The notes: a model not told the origin generated them from the sequence alone. 64,000 nucleotides of DNA from Alligator mississippiensis (GCF_030867095.1 NC_081832.1:62419444-62483443); one strand, 5' to 3'. Positions 35,219-47,409 are shown, counted from the first letter of the stretch. Translations and numbers: made by a program.

Positions 35219-36329
35219 CACTGGGCTTGGTGTGGAAGCGTGTCAAGTTTAAAGCACTGTTCAGTTTTTTTTAACATCTGTAAGCAGCCAAGATGACATT
35301 TAAAAGGTAATAAAGAGCAAAGGTTCCCTTCTCCCTCTTGCTCAAAATAAACTAAATACTAAGTTCCACTTACAGCGGGCAAAAAACAATGGGCACAGTG
35401 CATGGGCAGATGTAGGATTTTGAAAATGGGGGTGCAGATGGTGCAGACCATCATCACTTATAACACATTTTTCTTTATTTAAAGGGACGCTAGAAGGTTT
35501 ATTAATATATTAGGGGGCTAGAAATATAATATTCAGTTTAAGATCAAAGAAAAACAACTATTTGAATGTGCATTAATTTGCACAATCATATACTAAGTTT
35601 AAAAAACCACAACAAACTAGGCAAAAAAGATTCAGAATAGTTGAAAGATATTGTCATTAGTGCCATACTCACTAGAGTTAAATGCACATCTCTTATTCAG
35701 GCTCATAAAGCAAAATCTAGCCACCTTGAGCATCTTGACAGTGCCTCCAATACTTTATTGTCAGTCATTTCTACACCTCAGTAAATATTGCCACACCTGA
35801 CTTAAGTTTTTTAGCTAGAGCTAAAAACAGTCTGCGGGGCTGTGAAATAAAGACATTATCAGGGATGGCTAACAAACAGCACAATTGTAGAAGAAAGAAT
35901 AGTTTGAACAGTGGCCATTAAAAAATGGAGAGAGGGTTGAATTTAGTGTGTAGAATGGAGCAGGAATCAAACGGGGGTGCAACTGGATCTGTTCCTGCCC
36001 CATATCCATATATTTCATACTGTACTGCAAGAAGGGATTTTCAGAAACATTAGGTGTGCAACTGAATGTCAGTCATGAGGTTGTGACTTATGTTCAGACA
36101 GACCAGATGACTCCATATGCAAAAAAAACTATTCAGATGTGTTATGCATGCTCCTACTCATTTGGTAATCACACTCAAATTAAGCATAGAAGTTCATAAT
36201 GCATGCCTAATAACCATCAAAATCAGGCTCGTGGTTTGCATGAAGGTTGTTTCACAAGGAAAAATAATAGTTAATAAACATTCAATAAACATAGAAAGCT
36301 AAAGGCAACATATACTTTAATAGCTATTA
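35219..36329. other. Intergenic DNA, no gene seen
   Basis: AT-rich. Short 'gggggtgca' words at about 35430 and 35973 hint at old repeat pieces, but I cannot bound them. Confidence 0.4.
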
Positions 36330-36720
36330 TATACTGATAACAGCATATCAATATTAAGTATACATCAATACATAATTGATAATACGTTATTATCCATTAT
36401 AGTTAAACGCTTGTCATTTAACTTTTTGTTTATTAAGCACATCTATTTTCTAATATATGTAAATATAATAGTATATGTTACTATGTAATATGTAATAATA
36501 TGTGTACATTAATAAGATACATTATTAATAAACACTATTATTACATAATATATTATTAATATAGTAATCATTTTCATAATTATTAATATTTGTGGAATTT
36601 TATGGGCAATATATGTTAGCATGTGTATGTATGTGTGTGCATATATATAAAATACACACACACACACACAAAGCTGTGTATATATAAATATATATACATT
36701 ATTGCCTTTTATTCCAAAGC
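36330..36720. repeat. Extremely AT-rich low-complexity tract with (CA)n/(TA)n
   Basis: Dominated by ATTATTAATA and TATATA words, with a (CA)n run at about 36652-36670 and (TA)n stretches around it. Simple/low-complexity DNA of the kind that can be easily unwound. Confidence 0.85.
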
Positions 36721-37943
36721 TTTCTAAAGCATTTTAGAAACCAAAGGCCTGATCCTGTAGTGCATGTTCTGTGAAAACTTTACAGAAGTCAGTCTGAGCC
36801 TGGGTTGTACGGTACTGTGTATCACTTCGGGTTTTATATAAGCTTCCTAATGCTGTTGCCCTAGCGTGGTAGTTTAAGAAGAAATCAAGTAATGCTCATG
36901 AGGGTATATTAATGGAAAAAAAGGCCTTCTTCTCCCATCATCCCAACCTTGACACTTGCATTCTGGCATTAAGTGTATCCTGGTATATATGTGGCTCAGT
37001 AGGATTTTTTCATCTGTCTATAAACACTCCTATTTATAGCTCTCAGATGTTATAATGGCTTCATCTCATCATCCTGAGAGATCAGATTTACTGGATGTCA
37101 CAATTTAAACCTCCTCTCCCTTCCTTTACAAATTTAGCTAAGAATTACAAAACTTCCATGTTAGCCAATGCTGTACATGGTGATTTCCATTTGCATTTGA
37201 TACCAGAACATCTGTCACACACTCTGTTTATCAGTCTAGAAGCAGGGGAGGAGGGGTGAAACTGGCAGCTGAAAGCATCCAGCTGACCTTTCAAGTCATG
37301 CTTACCAGGCACCATTGCGGCTGTCCAGATGACTTTGCTGTATGTTCTGGGTGAGCCTGTGTTAGAAGGGCAACAGGGTGGGGGAGCATAAGGAAAAAGC
37401 ATGTGACTCTACGTCACAGTGAGCTGCCATGTTTAATGAGCACAAAATATGGCTTCTTTGGCTTCATTTTACATGGAGACCTTTCTCCTTGTTTCACTCT
37501 ACTGCTGTATTTCTGTCTTTAACTCATTTGCCTTCAGTGGGAGTAGTGATGATAAACATTTTAAAGCCCTTAACATTAAACTTAATTATTTTAATTTTTT
37601 ATTATTAGCAGATCTGTTCAATTCCTAGTGTCTGTAATCAAATTTATTGTACCTCTGTTTGTTCATATCCATGTTTATGTCTTCTGCCACCTAATTTTGC
37701 CTCAGGGAAAAACTGCAAAGCTACCACTTGTTTCTTTCGAGATTTAAAAAAAACACAAAAGAAAACATTGTCTTTTGAAAGTACTTTCTAAAGAAAACTT
37801 CAATGCGACTTATAATCATAAATGCCTACATCTTTTTTTTTTAAATGGGACTTTGGTTCTTATGTCATTTAGGAGTTTTTAAAAATGGTATCCCTTGTCT
37901 CTGTGTCTCATTTCTACACTCTTAAGAAATAAAAGATAATGTC
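36721..37943. other. Intergenic DNA upstream of CPEB4
   Basis: No supported gene. About 36745-36840 has an old 'ggcctgatcctgtagtgcat...gaagtcagtctgag' repeat pattern. The rest is single-copy looking. Confidence 0.45.
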
Positions 37944-37958
37944 ACATTGGATCTAATG

Positions 37959-38167
37959 GCAGGCAAGCTTCTTTGGGTAGATGTGGTACCTTTTATCAGG
38001 GCAACTGAGTCGTTAGAAAAAAGCTTTAAGTGTGCTTGTGCCTGAAAGCTTGCAAAGAACTTTTTTTCCAATGACTCAGTTGGTCTAATAAAAGATATCA
38101 CATCTACCCAAAGAAGCTTGCCTGCCTATGTCCTTAGGCCAACACGGCTACAACCAAAAACACTGCA
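37959..38167 (+). mobile_element. Fold-back retro-insertion with 15-bp target duplication, Penelope-like
   Basis: A 209-bp insertion flanked by an identical 15-bp duplication, ACATTGGATCTAATG, at 37944-37958 and 38168-38182. The left arm (37962-38010) is the reverse complement of the right arm (38074-38122) with a few mismatches, so the element folds back on itself. The 3' end, 'ttaggccaacacggctacaa', matches that of 17388-17577. Fold-back (inverted) copies of the terminal region plus long target duplications fit Penelope-like retroelements. Confidence 0.75.
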
Positions 38168-38182
38168 ACATTGGATCTAATG

Positions 38183-38560
38183 ACACTCTCTCCAAATAAG
38201 TGATTCTCAGAATCATTAAGAAGGCTGGAAAAAGAAGAACAAACAAAAACAAGAAAAAAGAAACAAACAGAAAAAAAATACAAAAACAAAACTTCACAAA
38301 AGTGTACCACTATAGATATGTATGAACAGACCAATTTCTGATACAGCCTGTGTGAACACTGCACGGTTTGAGACTGTTAGGTATCTTGGTGATGGGATGG
38401 GTAAAGTTTGGTGTAAAATGTCAGTATATATTATGCAGGTTCTTTTTATCTTGTTTTTCTTCCTCTTATTCAGTTGTTGCACTCCTGATCACCCGGTATC
38501 TCTACCGGGAGGTCGAACGGGCAAATCTCAGACCAGAAGGCAGTGAGGTCTGACAGGGAG
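38183..38560. other. Spacer upstream of the CPEB4 CpG island
   Basis: AT-rich, then increasingly GC-rich. It contains a small perfect hairpin, cccggta-tctc-taccggg, at 38492-38509. No gene. Confidence 0.5.
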
Positions 38561-38924
38561 GAAAGGGGCCTCAGGTATAGGTGGCGATGCTATTCGGTAG
38601 TGCTTGCAACAGGCCTCGGCCCTCAGGGTGAAGGGACCACGTGGAGAAAACCCAGCTCTACAGGCGACTTGCAGCCCTGACGGGTCAGTGGGCCCAGCCA
38701 GGTCCGTGGCCTGAAGCTGCTCCTCAGCTGGGGGCCTGAGCCATGGCCCAGTTTGCAAATTGCAAGCCCCACCCAACTCCTCAAGCTGAGGCTGAAATCT
38801 GCAGCTGACCCCTAAACTTGGTGCGCAGCACTGAGTGCCCCAGGGAGCCGCAGAGGCCGCAGCCACCTCCTTCATCTGCCGCCTGCACACACTCATCGCG
38901 TCTAGAAATAGCTTTGCCCCAACC

Positions 38925-39150
38925 AAAGATGGCTACGCAGTGGCGGCTTCACTCCCCGTGTTAGCCCGCTAGCCAGCCTCCTGCCCTAACTCAAGATGGC
39001 TACCGAAAGGACGCTGCCGCCGACGTGCCCCAAACAAACATGGCTTCCCACGCCCTGGAAGAGGCTGGAGGCCGCGGGGGGGAGGGGCCTGAGCCGGAGG
39101 CGGCAGAGGGGCGGGGCGGGTTGGCCCCGCCCCAACCGGAAGTGCCGCGC
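38925..39150 (+). promoter_or_regulatory. Core promoter motif cluster (YY1-like x3, ETS/GABP, Sp1)
   Basis: Three YY1-like motifs in the same direction lie at 38925-38936 (aaagatggctac), 38992-39004 (caagatggctacc) and 39036-39048 (aaacatggcttcc). They are followed by a double GC box (39108-39120) and a consensus GABP/ETS site, ACCGGAAGTG (39135-39144). YY1, ETS and Sp1 sites clustered at a CpG-island start are typical of broadly expressed vertebrate genes. The start probably lies just downstream of this cluster. Confidence 0.65.
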
Positions 39151-39299
39151 CGCTCGCTCCAGCTGGTTGTCATTTCGCTCGGCGGCTCCGCGCTGAGGAG
39201 ACGGGCTCGGCGGCGCGGCCGGGGACGAGGAGGGAGGCACTGGCCGGAGATCCGAAGCGGCCGCCGAGGCCCCGCCCCGCCCCGCCGGCGGTGTCTTAC

Positions 39300-39425
39300 A
39301 TGAGGGGGGAGCGGCCGCCGGCCCTGCCCCGCCACCCCCGGGCAGCCGGGCCGGCACCTTCCATGGGGCAGAGCCGAGCCCGCCCCGCCGCCGCCCTCAA
39401 GGAGGCAGCTGCTCTGCTGAGGTAA
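39300..39425 (+). other. Upstream ORF 1 in CPEB4 leader (41 codons)
   Basis: An ATG at 39300 opens a frame that stops at TAA 39423-39425. It encodes a P/A/R-rich peptide and lies in the CpG island. It matters only if transcription starts upstream of it. It could damp translation of CPEB4, by inference from how upstream ORFs generally behave. Confidence 0.35.
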
Positions 39426-39799
39426 ACCCCCCCGTCGCCACCGCCGCTGCCGCCACCGCCAGGACTCGTGAGACGGGCGCGGGGCTCCCCAGACGCTGGG
39501 ACACCGGCCGGCTGGATGCCGCGTCCCTGAGGGCCCTCCCCGCCCCGCTCCTGCCGCTGCAGGGAGCCAGGCCCCTCCTTCCCCGGCCTCCCGTCCGTCC
39601 GCCCGCCCCGCTCCCCCCGGCTCATCTCTGCGATGCCGACCTTCCTCCTCGGCCCGGCGGGACTGGCGTGACGCTCCTCGGACACCCCCCGCCTGCCCGC
39701 CCCCTCCTGCCCGGGCACTGCTCCGAGACCGTGCACGGCCGGCACCGGCGGCTGCAGCAGGGCACCGAGCCTCCGCCCGCCCCCGCACCGCCCCCCTGA

Positions 39800-39856
39800 A
39801 TGCTGAAATCCTCCTCCCCTGCAAGGACTTCTGAACAGGACGCAGATATATATTAG
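39800..39856 (+). other. Upstream ORF 2 in CPEB4 leader (18 codons)
   Basis: An ATG at 39800 is followed by a frame ending at TAG 39854-39856, more than 570 nt before the CPEB4 start. It lies inside the sequence that would be lost if the possible 5' UTR intron is spliced. A regulatory role is inference only. Confidence 0.4.
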
Positions 39857-40432
39857 ATTATAGAGCGTTTATTAAATTATTCCAGATTTAAATCTATATT
39901 TTTTTGTTGCCGAGGGGAAAGGGGACCAGGCATCATCGTATCTTTTGTCTTTTTTTTTTTCCACCCCGCCCCACCACCACCTCCTCCCCACTCCTGCCTC
40001 TTAACTCATTTATGGGCACGTCAAGGCTGCTGAGGAGGAGAAGAACAGAATAGCAAAACCTCTTCCTACGCCCCCAGAAGCTCCCCCGGCTCCTTTTTTC
40101 TTCCTTGTTGCTGTGCATTTCCTTTGGAAAAGGAAACCTCTTATTTTGCAAACCAAAGATTTATTTTTCCCTTCCTCCTGGCCAAAGGAAGGAAGTGAAT
40201 ACAAATTGACCCCCACCCCCCTTCTAAAATAGTCTGAGAGATTTATCTTCTAAGAAAGTAGAATTTGTATCCAAATCAGAGACATAGCCTGGGCTGAGGG
40301 AGAAACTGGAATATCTAGGTTAAAGCGAGGTATCTGTTAGCCTCTCTTGGGGGTGGGGGGGGGGGGGAGAAGAGGTAAACACTAAACATCCACTTGTTCT
40401 TACAGGAAGAGTTCAAATCCTAAATATAATAA

Positions 40433-41557
40433 ATGGGGGATTACGGGTTTGGAGTGTTAGTGCAAAACAACACTGGGAATAAGTCAGCTTTTCCAGTCAG
40501 ATTTCATCCACATCTGCAGCCTCCGCACCATCATCAAAATGCAACCCCCAGCCCTGCTGCTTTTATAAATAATAACACAGCTGCCAATGGCAGTAGTGCT
40601 GGGTCAGCTTGGCTCTTTCCTGCTCCAGCTGCCCATAACATTCAGGATGAGATTCTGGGGTCAGAAAAATCTAAAAGTCAGCAACAGGAAAAGCAAGAGT
40701 CCCTAGAAAAACAGCAGCTTTCCCCTAGTCAGAGTCAGGAAGCAGGCATGCTGCCTGAACCCGAGAAAGCGAAATCTGAAGAGAATCAGGGAGATAATTC
40801 TTCAGAGAATGGCAACGGGAAGGAGAAAATAAGAATAGAATCACCAGTGTTAACAGGATTTGATTATCAAGAAGCTTCAGGGCTAGGCACTTCAACTCAG
40901 CCCTTAACATCCACTGCATCTTCTCTGACTGGTTTTAGTAACTGGTCTGCAGCGATAGCTCCTTCGTCTTCGACAATAATCAATGAAGATGCAAGTTTTT
41001 TTCACCAGGGAGGGGTCCCTGCTGCCTCAGCGAATAATGGTGCTCTGCTGTTTCAGAATTTTCCACATCATGTCAGCCCTGGCTTTGGAGGTAGCTTTTC
41101 CCCCCAGATTGGACCCCTCTCTCAACACCACCCTCATCACCCCCATTTTCAGCATCATCACAATCAGCATCAGCAACAGAGGAGGTCTCCTGCAAGCCCT
41201 CATCCACCTCCATTTACACATAGAAATGCTGCTTTTAATCAACTGCCTCATTTGGCTAATAATCTTAACAAACCACCTTCTCCATGGAGCAGCTACCAAA
41301 GCCCATCACCTACACCATCTTCATGGAGCCCTGGTGGCGGTGGATACGGTGGGTGGGGAGGGTCCCAAGGTCGAGACCACCGTAGGGGACTGAATGGAGG
41401 GATAACACCCCTGAACTCCATCTCCCCCCTGAAGAAGAATTTTGCAAGTAATCATATCCAGTTGCAGAAGTATGCTCGGCCCAGCTCTGCCTTTGCTCCA
41501 AAATCTTGGATGGAAGACAGTTTGAATCGAGCTGACAACAACATTTTTCCTTTTCAG
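40433..41557 (+). CDS. CPEB4: CPEB4, first coding exon (N-terminal 375 residues)
   Basis: Cytoplasmic polyadenylation element-binding protein 4 binds U-rich elements in mRNA 3' UTRs and controls poly(A) length and translation. This exon encodes the disordered regulatory half. The start MGDYGFGVLVQNNTGNKSAF is the family N-terminus. Visible features are an HH/HQ stretch (residues about 31-35), a Q/E/K-rich stretch (about 80-96), a His/Gln-rich tract (231-250), a Ser/Pro-rich region (281-300) and a GGGGYGGWGG stretch (301-310), followed by SISPLKKNFASNHIQLQKYA. A TAA lies directly before the ATG in frame, fixing the start, and -3 A/+4 G gives a good context. The exon ends on a codon boundary at CAG, followed by the strong donor GTGAGA. 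Against the human protein as I remember it, small indels occur near residue 297 and at 369-370. The RRMs and ZZ-type zinc domain are encoded beyond this window. Confidence 0.98.
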
Positions 41558-44459
41558 GTGAGAGTCTACTCATATTCATATTGTGTGTAAAAACAATGCA
41601 TAATTTAATTTTTAGAGGATAAATTTATTTGTATGCAGTGTGCGTTAGTGGTCAGCCTCGGGTAGTTGACGCCAACCTTATGTTGGAAAAAAGAACATTT
41701 AATTTGTAATTCACCCTGTGAATTGAATCTGAGTCTTCATGATCTGAGGTGTGAATCATGGACTCCCTGCCCCCCCCCCAACAATGCTTGTCAGATAGAT
41801 ATCTATTTATAGCCATGTAGGGCACCTATTGTTGATCAGTTTCCTTCATGTTTAATTATATATGAAGAAAGGACAGTTGGTGAACAAATGTTTGTTACAA
41901 GTTTTCAAATACCGCTATATGAAGGGCTGAAGGAGAAAAAAAAAAAGTATTTGACTAATGCTAAAGGATCCGAGGCGTTTAAACCATTTGGAAATAGTAA
42001 TGTACTACATGCCGAGAATAGGGATTTGATAATCCTTCTTTCTGCCTTGTGGTGCAAGGAAGTTTACAGTCCGTGGATTTGCTGTGTAATGTTATTTACA
42101 TATTTTTGTAGAGTTTCTCTGTGCACTGGAAATGACTGTTCTGATTTTTTTTTTCACAGCAAATGGCATCACATTTTTTCACCAGCAATGGTAACAAATT
42201 TTGGTTGTAGACCATTAAATCATTACTAAAAATAGATCTGGACTAATGTCAGTTGTTTGCCTCCTGCGTTCTAACATGGCCTTATCCTGTCAGGAGGCAG
42301 GTTGTCTGACATTTCACATTCGTGAGAAACAGATCCAGATTGCAGAGGTTTAAAAGCACGTATATAATATTGATCTGCTAAGCAGTCAGAATCAAGGGTG
42401 TCGTCTCCCTCCCCCCACGTTTATTAGTTACAGATCCAGTTTTGGAGTCTTTGATACCTAAAAAAAATATATATTTTAAGCACACACAACACCCGGTCTT
42501 CTTTCATATTTAGAGCCTGAAAAACAGACCACTTCAAAGGAGGGCAAAAGTAAAGCTTTCGGCATGATTGCAATATTCTTAGCCATGGTGTAAGTAGTAG
42601 CAGGGTGACCTACTTTTAAGTAATTTGAAAGATCAGTAGATAAGATGATCATATTATTTGTGGCTAAACACATCCCCAAAGCAATTTACATATATTTTAT
42701 AATGACTTGGTGGCATCAGAGGAAGGACCAGTTCTGTTCTCCTAGGTGGATTATTCAGTTTCTGTTTGGTTTGCAGGGCCTATGCAGCCTCCTGACAACA
42801 GAGCAGCTGCTGGCAATAACTTTCTATTAAGGATTTTTTTTTCTGCAGAGCTGAGACATCAGGTAGACTCTGTATAGCCTTGGAATGCATGGTAATAATG
42901 GATTTTAATTTTAAGGGCTGGAAGTAATATAAAGAACGTGTGTCCAGCATACTAAATTTATACATCAGAACCATTAGGAAAGGGACACAGCTGGAGTTGG
43001 TCTCTCCTTTTTCTTTTTTTTTTCCTCCTTCAGCCTCACTGCAGGAAGACTTGGCTCATGGTTTTAATTCATTCTGTACCCTGACACGTAGGTGATGTAC
43101 AAAGTACAGAGTGACAGAAAGATCAAGTGTGTTCTTGCTGCTATGTTTAAGGCCTAAGCCCGTTGAACAGCAGTGAAACGTACTTCATTTGATGACCTTT
43201 CAGGAAATCAGCAAAGCCAAGTCATTCCTTAGTTTTCCTTTCCGATTATGTTCTACATATCAAACTGTCTGTCTCATATTTTATCATGGTCAGAAATAAT
43301 TTTTACGTGGCATGTTGGTATCTGTTTACATAAACAGTAGGATGAAGCTATATGTGTCAAGACCAAGTCTGACACTTCTTCATGCCAAGAAAAGGAAAGT
43401 GTTAGAGTGAAATGCTTTCCAGTCTGTTGCTATCACTTATGTTCTGAACAGAGCAAGAAAAGGGCAGGGCAGCAAAGGAGTGGATCTGAGCACTGCAGAT
43501 CTGAGAAGATGCTGGTGAATTTTGAAGCCATCTTGGGCAGTTGCTTTTAACTTTTATGATGTGAAATCCCTGATACCTTCTGATTTCCTCCCCTCTCCTG
43601 ACCTTCCTTTTTTAAAGGAAAAAAAAAAAGAGCTTGCTTGAGTTCTGGGAATGCTAAATTCCTGAGACATTGAAAACAAATTATGCAAAAATTGTCCTTT
43701 TATGTTACCCTAAAGCTAGGATTGTGGCTGTATTCTTGACACAAACAAAAACCCTCATGTCTGCTCCATGATGAAATAAAAGTATGTTTTTTAACATATA
43801 TGAAATGTCCTTGAAGAGATGACTGATTTATTACTGGAATCTTCCTAGACGCATGTTTGCTAAGATGGAAAAAACTCTTTGCCGCAGCAACAGAATGGGT
43901 GAATTTCATAGACCTCTGTTTTCAGTTCATTCTCATTTAACATTTAAATATTTTTCAAATTTATTCATGGCTGTTGCCCTAACATCATAAGAATTAGTTT
44001 TTTTAGAAGGCAAGATGGTGAAACAACAAATGCACACAGTGGAAAATCTGCGTTTTTAGCAAGGATATTTTTACTGTTTAAATTAATGAAATACAGAACT
44101 ATATCTTGTGGAGATCCTATAGCAGGCATATGTAAGTGCTCATTTCTTATTGAAGAGGAGAATGTTGCATAATGTCCATGTAAATAACTAATGCAAATGA
44201 CTGCTGATTTTTAGACCCATCTGCCCCACGGCTTTTAGGCATTTGCAGTGAGACAATCCACATTTTTACAGGTAAAATATGACTGCTGCGATATTTGCTT
44301 GGGAATTTTGTAATAGTGGTGGTAATTAATTTGGTTTTATCAGAGTGGTGTACAGAGCACTTATGCCTCAATTCTATAGTGTCTTCTATCTGAGGATCTC
44401 TCTTGCTTCCACTTTGAAGTGTGTGTGTGGAGGAGGACTGGGGGGAGGTTGTGGAGTTC

Positions 44460-44600
44460 CAACTTCTCTTTTTACAGATGAAAACTGCAGTATAAGAGTT
44501 CAGGTGATTTGTCAAAGGTAGGGAAAGTCAAGGACAGAGCCACAACTCCTTCCTTTTCTCCACTGGCAAGCATCTGACTTCTGATTTTTGTGCTTCAGCT
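44460..44600 (+). repeat. Ancient MIR-like fragment
   Basis: 'tttttacagatgaaaactgc', 'aggtgatttgtcaaaggta', 'ggacagagccacaactcctt' follows the 'cattttacagatgaggaaactgaggc...gtgacttgcccaaggtca...ggcagagccgggactagaac' pattern of MIR-type repeats. Confidence 0.45.
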
Positions 44601-47409
44601 ACTGGATCACCTTCCCCTCAGATTACACATCTGAAATAGCAGATTTAGTCAACTTGCTTCCTCAGAAGTATCGTTTTTGGGGAGTGTCTTAAAAGAGCAA
44701 AGCCATCACTTGTCTTGTTTATAGATCTTGTTTGGAAAGTAGCTGCTTTTCCATAGAACAAACTGTGCTCTTGGAAGCAGAACTGGAATGTTCTTAGCTA
44801 TACCAACCTTCCTGGCCATCTGAACACTAGTAAATAGGACCATCTCTTGCAGTTAGGGCTTTTTAACATCATTCCCCACCTCTCCTCCATTTTGGCCCCC
44901 CTGCGGCATGGACAAGACTTTGGCAGCCCAGTGCTGATATGCCAGTAACTGAGCTTTACTGCAGCACTGCTCTCAAGATTGTCTGGTCTTTCTTCCTGCT
45001 ATGTACTTGCACTTCCTTGTGGCAGTGTAACACCCTGGCTGTTATGCAATATATAAACCTTACTTTGATAGGCATTTCCAGGTTTTGAGCTTTCCCCTTG
45101 AAACATATGAGGATGTTAGTGCCTTCAAGGACTGATTCCACAAACAAGTTGAGCAATAGTTCACAGTTCTCTTACAAAAATACTTTAAAAACACATTTTA
45201 ATAGGACTTGAAAATAATACAAAGTGCCTATTTCATAGAATTTTTACATTTGTGGACAGTTCACTGAATTCACTTGTTCAAAATGTTTTTTTCCCCCTCC
45301 AGTGGCTGATCTCCAGATATTTAACCCCATCCAAATCCACTGAGGGTCTGTGCCAACAGGGCTTTTTCTTCCCTTGGGCAGATGTGGAATGTTTGTGAAA
45401 ACACATACATGACTACAGAAGGGAGTTTTTAATTCTAAGCTACAGTAATGATCTGTTTGTACACAGAAAAATCCTGTCTATTGATAGGTGGCTTAAAGCA
45501 AGCTCATTCATTTAGGAATTTTAGAATAAAAAAAATTATCTTTTAAATGCATTTGCCAACTTTTCCTAAGAAAGGAGTTTTTGCAAATTAGTTCTTCACT
45601 GTACTTACTGCAGAATTATGACTAATATTTGCTCTTTGTTGCTGTTTGATATATTTTGTGAGCTGATAAAAAGATGAGATTACTTGTCCTATAGAATAAA
45701 TTGGTAGGTGGATGATGAGGGTGTTTGAAGGTATCATTTTAGAATCAGTAGGTAGCGGTTTTTAATGCCTATTCACCGTTTTTTATTCTTTTTTTTATAG
45801 CTACATCAGCTCTGTCTGTAGTAACTACTCTTGTATGCATCTCGCAGCTATCGATCTGAGGAATTAGAAGCTCTCTAATGTGGCAGGACATGTACAATTT
45901 AAGTTCTGTGGAAGTTAACTGTTTTGTTTTATAAGCTTTCTACTGACGTTTGCACTTCAGCTTCAGCCTTCCTGTATATTTCTGACCTCAGTTTTTTTTT
46001 TTTTTTTTAAAGGGCGCCTTTGTTAGCAGCGATGTGAATCGTATTTGTATTTTGAAAAAAGGAATCTTATTAAGCATTTTGTTTTGAAAATGAGCTACAC
46101 GCTTTACAGGTTGGCAACGAAGAGAGCATAGGATGTTATGGGAATATAATATACGCTAGATATATAAAGAATTCTGTATGCAACAGAAACAGGCTCAGGC
46201 ACGTTTCTGGGAAGTTGCATGTAGGACGGTCACTTTCTAATGTTTAAAATCTTCGCATTTGACAAACCAGAAGTGCTTGCTCCCACAACAGCTCTGTTTC
46301 GTTTTGTGTTTTCCAGTTTCATCTTACTTGTGAAACTATAAAAGATGATTAGGGCAGCATAAAGCAACATCCTTTCAGGAAAAACCTGTTTATGCAAAGT
46401 CTTTAATTCAGCAGTTACTGGATTGGGACTTGGAAGACTCTACTGTTTGGCAGTGGAGGAAGAGGAACACGTAACATAGCTGAAAAAAAAATCAACTTGA
46501 GAATTAAATAAAAATATGTAATTTATGGTCTTGCCTAAAACTATACAACCACTTAAGTGAGCCTGATTAGGGACCACTAGATACATTGGGCAAACCTAAG
46601 GAGATGAGCAGGATTTGGTTATCAACAAATACTTTAAATTTTTGATGGCAGGATTTTTTAATTATGGGACATAAGGTTTCAAGAAGCTTCAATATTCCAG
46701 AGCAGGTACAGAAGAAACTGGAGACAAGCCTTCCACAATTACAGAATTTCAGGAGTGCATAGGATTTGCAAAGAGATGAACATATTTATTGAATAAAATG
46801 GTTAATCTCCAGTTGTAAGTATGATGTATGCAACCCCTCCTGCCCCATAAATACTGCTTCATCACCTGCCGTAAATTGCTTAAATCGCCAGCGTACTTTG
46901 CATCATTACTGATGCCTCATTCTTCAAAGAATTTTATAAGATTAGGCACAGCCTCTGCTACAAGCAAACTCTCACACCCAGACAGGCTTTAATTTTATAC
47001 ACTTTAGCTTGCCTAATGTGGGCAGTCTCTGGCTTAGGTTGCCTCATCTTGGGAAGCGTTGAATAGAAACTCAGTTTCTGGAGTCTTTATTTTTCAGGTG
47101 ATACTGATGCTGTGGGGACAGACCAAATGTGGTCAAACCTGTATTTCAATGGTTACATCTAGGCCTAAATTTTTCTAATGTGTAAGAAGTTTTGGTTCAG
47201 GCCCATGAAGAATATTCTCCTTCATATTTAAACTTCCAGCATGTACAAGTATTTCAGTACATACTGTCTGCAGCTAATGCTGAGTGACTTTTTTTTTCTA
47301 TGATTGATTTCCAGACCCTTTACGCTTTCAATGGAGAAATGATCTTGTGGAATTTGAATGATATGATTTTATGCTTTCCTACTTATAAGCATCTCCGCTT
47401 TATATTTTG

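Larger units (their letters stand above)
38561..39835 (+). promoter_or_regulatory. CpG island, CPEB4 promoter and transcription start region
   Basis: GC content rises from about 38560 and becomes very high with dense CpG from about 39040 to 39830, followed by a sharp drop into AT-rich 5' UTR. It is the only CpG island in the window and lies directly upstream of the CPEB4 first exon. There is no TATA box, so dispersed initiation is expected. The exact start site cannot be fixed from sequence. GC-rich frames on both strands through the island are compositional. Confidence 0.85.
39200..40432 (+). other. CPEB4 5' untranslated region (approximate left edge)
   Basis: Runs from the CpG island to the CPEB4 start codon. 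It is GC-rich to about 39830, then AT-rich with polypyrimidine stretches, then a G-rich section with a 13-G run at 40355-40367. Two short upstream ORFs are visible. A CTGAG|GTAAAC string (39417-39427) and a 'cttgttcttacag' string (40393-40405) could act as a donor and acceptor, removing the AT-rich part as a UTR intron. Whether they are used cannot be decided from sequence. Confidence 0.6.

Noticed and set aside
39000-39824. 274-codon minus-strand open frame in the CpG island
   Set aside because: It is G/R/A/P-rich, shadowed by other frames, and explained by GC composition. There is no domain or splice context.
41558-41590. Extension of CPEB4 exon 1 by ten codons
   Set aside because: A strong GTGAGA donor lies at 41558, and the next conserved CPEB4 segment is found in phase at 55241.
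42266-42300. Short 'tgcctcctg ... caggaggca' inverted repeat in intron 1
   Set aside because: The arms are only 9 bp and easily arise by chance. There is no element boundary.
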